From Georgenia subflava (lineage in GTDB: Bacteria; Actinomycetota; Actinomycetes; Actinomycetales; Actinomycetaceae), in NCBI RefSeq assembly GCF_009193155.1, contig NZ_VUKD01000001.1, positions 186,001-250,000 of the forward strand: a stretch of DNA of 64,000 nt, read 5' to 3'. The position numbers and the translations under genes are program-made. This document shows positions 59,075 to 64,000 of this stretch, in pieces (position 1 is the first letter of the stretch; each line of letters begins with the position of its first letter). The notes under the pieces are model-generated. The model ran no database searches and had not been told where the DNA came from. It saw only the letters and a list, made by a program, of their open reading frames with translations.

Positions 59075-60181
59075 ATGACGACGACCGGTCATGCCCCGGA
59101 GCACCGCCGCTCCGGGCGACGTCCCACCCAGGCGGACGTCGCTCGCATCGCGGGCGTCAGCCAGACGACCGTCTCGATGGTGCTCACCGGGACAGGGACT
59201 GCGCAGCGACGCGTTGGTGAAGATGCCCGCGAGAGGGTGCTCCGAGCCATCGAGGTCACGGGCTACGCCGCCAACCCGTTCGCCCAGCGACTGGCCGGCG
59301 GACGGACCTCCATCGTCGGCGTCTACACCTACGAGTCGGTCTTCCCGCACGACTCCAGCGACTTCTATCACCCGTTCCTCGAGGGCGTGGAGAACGAGGC
59401 GCAGCGCAGCGGCGTCGACCTGCTCATGTTCACCTCCATGTCCGCCACGCGCGGCCAGCAGCTCGTGGGCGGCGGCGGGGTGGGGCGGCTGCGGCTCGCG
59501 GACGGCTGCGTGCTGCTCGGCCGGCACAGCTACCCCGAGGACCTCGCCGAGCTGCTGCGCCAGGACTTCCCCTTCGCGTTCGTCGGCCGCCGGGAGGCCC
59601 CCGGTGGCAAGGTGCCCTACGCCGGTGCCGCCTACGACGTCGCCACCCAGCAGGTGGTGGAGAACCTCCTGACCCTGGGCCACCGGCGCATCGTCCTGGT
59701 CAACGAGTTCACCGGGCACGAGTCGATCGAGGACCGCGCGAGGGGCTACCGCCGCGCGATGACCCGCGCCGGTCTGCAGCCGGTGACCTTCGACGAGCCG
59801 GACCTCACCTCCGGAGAGCTGCTCGACGCGCTCCGGTCGGCGGGCGTCAGTGCCGTCGTCGTCACCTCCGACCTGGCCGCCCCGCTACGGCGGGCGGCCG
59901 TGGCCCGCGGGCTGGCCGTGCCGGGCGACCTGTCGATCGCACGGCTGGGAGACCCCGAGCGTCCGGACCCCGACGACGACGTCGACTGGACGGGCTTCCT
60001 CATCCCCCGCCAGGAGATGGGCGCCGAGGCGCTGCGCATCGTCATCCGTCAGCTGACCCCGACCCCGGACCCACCCGAAGAGCTCCAGATCAAGATCCCG
60101 TGCGTCGTCGTCCCCGGAGTGACCGCGGCACGTCACCAACCTTCGGCCGCCAGGCCGGTCCCCAACGGAAAGGTTCGATAG
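59075..60181 (+). CDS. LacI-family regulator of the right catabolic locus
   Basis: 368 residues from ATG 59075. HTH at about 14-33 (QADVARIAGVSQTTVSMVLT) with Q-T at the specificity positions, then a sensor domain (SIVGVYTYESVF; LTLGHRRIVLVNEFTGHESI; PGDLSIARLGDPE). The sensor lacks the usual GFDD motif near the end, so the ligand mode may differ. It starts a plus-strand operon with the FAD enzyme (3 bp after its stop) and the ABC genes. It presumably binds the palindromes at 59045 and 58880 and represses both divergent operons. Confidence 0.92.
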   Translation: MTTTGHAPEHRRSGRRPTQADVARIAGVSQTTVSMVLTGTGTAQRRVGEDARERVLRAIEVTGYAANPFAQRLAGGRTSIVGVYTYESVFPHDSSDFYHPFLEGVENEAQRSGVDLLMFTSMSATRGQQLVGGGGVGRLRLADGCVLLGRHSYPEDLAELLRQDFPFAFVGRREAPGGKVPYAGAAYDVATQQVVENLLTLGHRRIVLVNEFTGHESIEDRARGYRRAMTRAGLQPVTFDEPDLTSGELLDALRSAGVSAVVVTSDLAAPLRRAAVARGLAVPGDLSIARLGDPERPDPDDDVDWTGFLIPRQEMGAEALRIVIRQLTPTPDPPEELQIKIPCVVVPGVTAARHQPSAARPVPNGKVR

Positions 60182-60184
60182 CAA

Positions 60185-61798
60185 GTGCAGACCGATCAGA
60201 CCCAGGTGCTCGTCGTCGGTGGCGGGCTCGGCGGAGTGGCGGCGGCGCTCGGCGCCGCGCGACACGGCGCGTCAGTCATCCTCACCGAGGAGTACGAGTG
60301 GCTCGGGGGGCAGCTGACCTCCCAGGCCGTGCCGCCGGACGAGCACCCGTGGATCGAGGAGTTCGGCTGCACCGCGAGCTACCGCCAGCTGCGCGACGGC
60401 ATCCGCGACTACTACCGCCGCAGCTACCCGCTCACCGAGGCGGCGCAGGCCAAGCGCGACCTCAACCCCGGCGCAGGCTGGGTGTCGAAGCTCTGCGCCG
60501 AGCCCCGGGTCGGCGTCGCCGTCATCGACGAGATGCTCGCCCCCTACCGCTCCGGCGAGAGGATCCGGGTGCTGCACCACCTGCGCCCCGTCCGCTGCGA
60601 CGTCGAGGGTGACACCGTGCGTGCCGTCGAGCTGGAGGACGTGCGTACCGGCGAGCGCACCACCATCACCGCCGACTACGTCATCGACGCCACCGAGACC
60701 GGCGAGCTCCTGCCGCTCTCCGGCACCGACTACGTCACCGGCTTCGAGTCCCGCGCCCAGACGGGCGAGCCCAGCGCGCCCGAGGAGGCGCAGCCGGACA
60801 ACATCCAGGCGGTCAGCGTGTGCTTCGCCGTCGAGCACCTCGACGGCGACCACACCATCGACCGGCCGGAGCAGTACGACTACTGGTCGAACGTGGCTCC
60901 GGACTTCTGGGGCGCGAACCTCGTGAGCTGGAGCGCCCCGCACCCGCGCACCCTGGAGATCGTCGAGCGCTACTTCGAGCCCAACCCCGGCGACGACGCC
61001 CTCGCCGTCTTCGCCGACCAGTCGCTGAACCCCGGCGACACCAACCTGTGGTCGTTCCGGCGTATCGCCGCCAGGGACCTCTTCGAGCCCGGGACCTACG
61101 CCTCCGACATCACCCTGGTGAACTGGCCGAGCATCGACTACTTCGACGCTCCCCTGGTCGACGTCGACGACGACGTCCTCGCCTCCCGCCTGCACGACGC
61201 CAAGCAGCTGAGCCTGTCGATGCTCTACTGGATGCAGACCGAGGCGCCGCGGCCGGACGGCGGCAAGGGCTGGCCCGGCCTGCGGCTGCGCCCCGACGTC
61301 ATGGGCACCGCGGACGGCCTCGCGATGGCGCCCTACCACCGGGAAGGACGGCGCATCCTGGCCCTGGAGACGGTCCGGGAGCAGGACGTCTCCCTCGCGA
61401 TCAACGGCGACGCCGGTGCCCGCAAGTACCCCGACAGCGTCGGGATCGGCATGTACCGCATCGACCTGCACCCCTCCACCGGCGGCGACACCTACATCGA
61501 CGTCGGCGCCGAGCCCTTCGAGATCCCCCTCGGCACCCTGATCCCCCGGCGAACGACCAACCTGCTCGCCGGGTGCAAGAACATCGGTACCACCCACATC
61601 ACCAACGGCTGCTACCGGCTGCACCCGGTGGAGTGGAACATCGGCGAGGTCGCCGGCGTCCTCGCCGCCGAGTGCCTCGCCGAGAGCACCACACCGCACC
61701 AGGTGCACGCCGACGCGCAGCTGGTCTCGAAGCTCCAGTCCGTCCTCGTCGCCGACGGCGTCGAGCTGCGCTGGCCCGAGGGTGTTCGTGGCTACTGA
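60185..61798 (+). CDS. FAD-dependent oxidoreductase (FAD_oxidored, PF12831 type)
   Basis: 537 residues from GTG 60185. N-terminal dinucleotide motif GGGLGG (12-17) in VLVVGGGLGGVAAALGAARHG, then an ADYVIDATETGELLPL segment and a C-terminal FAD-contact motif (NLLAGCKNIGTTHITNGCYRLHP). The family is common in sugar-utilisation operons of Actinobacteria and Planctomycetes, where it may oxidise a sugar hydroxyl or remove a modified group. The actual reaction is not known. Cytoplasmic, co-transcribed with LacI and ABC transporter genes. Confidence 0.85.
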   Translation: MQTDQTQVLVVGGGLGGVAAALGAARHGASVILTEEYEWLGGQLTSQAVPPDEHPWIEEFGCTASYRQLRDGIRDYYRRSYPLTEAAQAKRDLNPGAGWVSKLCAEPRVGVAVIDEMLAPYRSGERIRVLHHLRPVRCDVEGDTVRAVELEDVRTGERTTITADYVIDATETGELLPLSGTDYVTGFESRAQTGEPSAPEEAQPDNIQAVSVCFAVEHLDGDHTIDRPEQYDYWSNVAPDFWGANLVSWSAPHPRTLEIVERYFEPNPGDDALAVFADQSLNPGDTNLWSFRRIAARDLFEPGTYASDITLVNWPSIDYFDAPLVDVDDDVLASRLHDAKQLSLSMLYWMQTEAPRPDGGKGWPGLRLRPDVMGTADGLAMAPYHREGRRILALETVREQDVSLAINGDAGARKYPDSVGIGMYRIDLHPSTGGDTYIDVGAEPFEIPLGTLIPRRTTNLLAGCKNIGTTHITNGCYRLHPVEWNIGEVAGVLAAECLAESTTPHQVHADAQLVSKLQSVLVADGVELRWPEGVRGY

Positions 61799-61868
61799 TC
61801 CCGCAGTCCCCCGCAATGACCGCCGTCGTCGTCCGACGACCGGTCGAATCCCCCACAAAGGAGCGAAA

Positions 61869-63179
61869 GTGGTTCACCGTCGATCCGTCGTACCCGCCCT
61901 TGCCGTGCTCATGCTCGGCGCCGGCACCCTGGCCGCCTGTTCCGGCGGCGACAACGGCAGCGAGGCGGGCACGCCCGAACCCGCTGCCGACGGTCCCGTC
62001 GACCTGCGCATGACCGTGTGGACCGCCAACGAGGACCAGCTGGCGCTCTTCGACGAGATCGCCGCGGACTACATCGAGGAGAACCCCGACCTCGTCTCCT
62101 CGGTCGAGTTCGAGGTCGTGCCGTTCGCGGACTACACCACCACCCTGACGACCCAGCTCGCCGGCGGGAACACCCCGGACCTGGCCTGGATCTTCGAGTC
62201 CAACGCCCCGGAGTTCGTCCAGTCCGGCGCGCTCGCTGACATCAAGCCCGCGCTCGAGGGCGCCGAGGGCTACGAGTACGACGACCTGCTGCCGTCCGCG
62301 CTCGAGCTCTGGTCCGCCGAGGACGGGCTGTACGCGTACCCGTTCTCGAACTCCCCGTTCGCGATGTTCGTCAACACCGACCGCATCGCCGAGGCCGGCC
62401 AGCCCAACCCCGGTGACCTGGTCGACTCCGACGAGTGGACCTACGACGCCGCGCGCGAGATCTCGGCCGCGACGACCGAGCAGCTCGGCGGCGCCGGCCT
62501 CGTCGTGCGTGACTTCGACTACAGCATCTGGAGCAACCTCGCCACCGTCTGGGGCGGCTGGGGCGCCTCCGCCTGGTCGGCGGACGGCACCACCTGCGGC
62601 TTCACCGAGCCCGAGATGGTCGAGGCGATGACCTGGTTCCACGACGCGGTGTTCACCGACGGCGCGATCCCCGGACCGGGGACCTCGGCGGACTTCTTCG
62701 CCGGGGACGTCACCATGACGATCACCCAGATCTCGCGGGCCTCGTCGCTGGACGGCTCCTTCGAGTGGGACCTGCTCCCGCTGCCGGCCGGCCCCGAGGG
62801 TCAGCAGAACGTCATCGGGCAGGCCGGCATCGGCGTGTTCGAGAACGGCGAGAACCCCGACGTCGCCGCCGACTTCCTGGCGCACTTCACCTCGCCGGAG
62901 AGCGCCGAGAAGCTCGCCACGTACTTCCCGCCGCCGCGTGAGTCGCTGCTGACCGCCGACGTGCTCGCCACGGCCAACCCGCTGCTGTCCGAGGAGCAGC
63001 TGCAGTCGGTCGTCGTCGAGGGCATCCAGGACGCCACGACGAAGCCGGCGCACGCCAACTTCGCCCAGCTGGAGACCACGATCCGCGGCGAGCTCGACGC
63101 GCTGTGGACCGAGGGCGCGGACGTCGAGGCCGTGCTGAACGACGTGTGCGCCGCGGCCGAGCCGCTGCTGCAGGGCTGA
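61869..63179 (+). CDS. ABC sugar transporter, substrate-binding lipoprotein
   Basis: 436 residues from GTG 61869 (AAAGGAG, 5-6 nt before). Lipoprotein signal with lipobox LAAC (Cys24). Carbohydrate ABC type 1 binding protein: LRMTVWTANEDQLALFDEIA, TTQLAGGNTPDLAWI, YPFSNSPFAMFVNTD, AAWFH-type late motif MTWFHDAVFTDGAIP. Substrate unknown; expected to bind oligosaccharides released by the secreted enzymes. Its stop and the permease ATG overlap by one base (TGATG). Confidence 0.93.
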   Translation: MVHRRSVVPALAVLMLGAGTLAACSGGDNGSEAGTPEPAADGPVDLRMTVWTANEDQLALFDEIAADYIEENPDLVSSVEFEVVPFADYTTTLTTQLAGGNTPDLAWIFESNAPEFVQSGALADIKPALEGAEGYEYDDLLPSALELWSAEDGLYAYPFSNSPFAMFVNTDRIAEAGQPNPGDLVDSDEWTYDAAREISAATTEQLGGAGLVVRDFDYSIWSNLATVWGGWGASAWSADGTTCGFTEPEMVEAMTWFHDAVFTDGAIPGPGTSADFFAGDVTMTITQISRASSLDGSFEWDLLPLPAGPEGQQNVIGQAGIGVFENGENPDVAADFLAHFTSPESAEKLATYFPPPRESLLTADVLATANPLLSEEQLQSVVVEGIQDATTKPAHANFAQLETTIRGELDALWTEGADVEAVLNDVCAAAEPLLQG

Positions 63180-64000
63180 TGGCGGTCCTGGCCACCTCCC
63201 CCCGGGCGGGCCGGCGTCAGCGCCGGTCCGCCTGGCGGCGCCGCGACGCCGCGACGGGGTACCTGTTCGTCGCCCCGGCGGTGCTCGGGGCCCTGGCGTT
63301 CGTCATCGCTCCGCTGATCGCGGTGGTCTGGTACAGCCTGCACGAGTGGAACGTCCTGGCGGGCACCTTCACCTTCGAGGGCGCAGCCAACTACGAGCGG
63401 ATGCTCGCCGACGAGGCGCTGCACGACTCGCTGATCGCCAGCGCATGGTTCTCGGTGGGCCTGGTGATCCTCAACATCTCCCTCGCGCTCTTCCTGGCGG
63501 TGCTGCTGAACCAGAAGCTGCCCGGGACCACCGTGTTCCGGGTGGCCTTCTTCTCCCCGGTCGTGGTCTCCCTGGTGGCGTGGACCATCGTCTGGGGCTT
63601 CCTGCTCCAGGTCGACGGCGGCGTCAACTCGTTCCTCGCCGGCCTGGGCATCGACGGGCCGAACTGGCTGCGCAACAACGTCACGGCGATGATCGCGGTG
63701 ATCGTGGTGCAGGTGTTCAAGAACGTCGGCCTGAACATGATCCTGTTCCTCGCCGCCCTGCAGGGCGTGCCCGAGGAGATCCAGGAGGCCGCCCGCATCG
63801 ACGGCGCGTCGGCGTGGCGGCGGTTCTGGGCGATCACCATGCCGATGATCTCCCCCACGATCCTGCTCGTCTCCATCCTCACGGTCGTCGGCTCGCTGGA
63901 GACCTTCGCTCTCATCGACGTCCTCACCCAGGGCGGGCCGGGCAACTCCACCACCGTCCTCGTCTACTTCCTCTACCGCCAGGCGTTCCAGTTCAACGAG
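63179..64000 (+). CDS. ABC sugar permease, MalF/UgpA type (C-terminus beyond window)
   Basis: The first 274 residues are in the window. N-terminal Arg-rich segment, first membrane span in YLFVAPAVLGALAFVIAPL, then spans to the EAA loop EAARIDGASAWRRFWAITMP that contacts the ATPase. The late GGPGNSTTVLVYFLY motif is typical of the first permease of a sugar importer. A second (MalG-type) permease should follow right of the window. No ATPase is seen; such systems often share MsiK. Confidence 0.93.
   Translation, partial: MAVLATSPRAGRRQRRSAWRRRDAATGYLFVAPAVLGALAFVIAPLIAVVWYSLHEWNVLAGTFTFEGAANYERMLADEALHDSLIASAWFSVGLVILNISLALFLAVLLNQKLPGTTVFRVAFFSPVVVSLVAWTIVWGFLLQVDGGVNSFLAGLGIDGPNWLRNNVTAMIAVIVVQVFKNVGLNMILFLAALQGVPEEIQEAARIDGASAWRRFWAITMPMISPTILLVSILTVVGSLETFALIDVLTQGGPGNSTTVLVYFLYRQAFQFNE

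Overview
The window is GC-rich throughout (about 70% or more by eye). It uses GTG and TTG starts freely and carries a DtxR/IdeR-type iron regulator, an actinobacterial-type c-di-AMP riboswitch before an NlpC/P60 hydrolase, and many LacI regulators and secreted carbohydrate-related proteins. This points to an actinobacterium, probably of the Micrococcales (Cellulomonas/Georgenia-like). The placement is inference; there is no rRNA to confirm it. I see no insertion sequence, phage gene or CRISPR array.

Left catabolic region (1-17,600). It holds three large secreted beta-propeller paralogs (1-2298 partial, 6351-8783, 9024-11543), a secreted beta-helix protein (4046-6253) and a cytoplasmic DUF4127 protein (2523-4001). 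The intergenic regions before them carry five copies of one LacI-type palindrome, TGCAAnCGnTTGCA, in most cases placed inside or against a promoter. This makes a small regulon whose repressor is not obvious in the window. Next to it is a translationally coupled operon: an Nramp-fold transporter without the metal-binding motifs, an NAD(P)-dependent dehydrogenase and a DapA-family aldolase. A divergent LacI gene and a palindromic operator over the promoter accompany it. An MFS exporter follows.

Middle region (17,800-50,300). These are mostly ordinary chromosomal genes: a P-loop NTPase coupled to an ABC exporter with a dead ATPase, tRNA-Arg(CCT), a GH13 alpha-glucosidase, recQ, a TetR regulator, a STAS protein, a guanine-deaminase-like enzyme, universal stress proteins, a cystine/dicarboxylate-type symporter behind a Cys-rich leader peptide, rocD, an NlpC/P60 hydrolase behind a c-di-AMP riboswitch, ideR, a citrate-synthase pseudoenzyme, deoC, a Ser/Thr kinase, an arylsulfotransferase-like protein, a K+ channel, serC and a TPR-CHAT protease.

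Right catabolic region (50,500-64,000). After a secreted subtilisin comes a minus-strand operon: secreted DUF4127 protein, then secreted DUF4127-NEW3-F5/8C fusion, then secreted five-bladed GH43-like protein. Divergent from it is a plus-strand operon: LacI regulator, FAD oxidoreductase, ABC sugar-binding lipoprotein and permease (cut by the window end). A second palindrome, GTTTTnCGnAAAAC, lies before both operons.

The most interesting content is the pair of LacI-type loci built around three DUF4127 paralogs, two secreted and one fused to carbohydrate-binding-type domains. They suggest that this uncharacterised family acts on a carbohydrate: secreted proteins would process a polymer, the ABC system would import products, and the FAD enzyme, dehydrogenase and aldolase would feed them into metabolism. 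That chain is inference from context. Starts were chosen by Shine-Dalgarno spacing and family N-termini.
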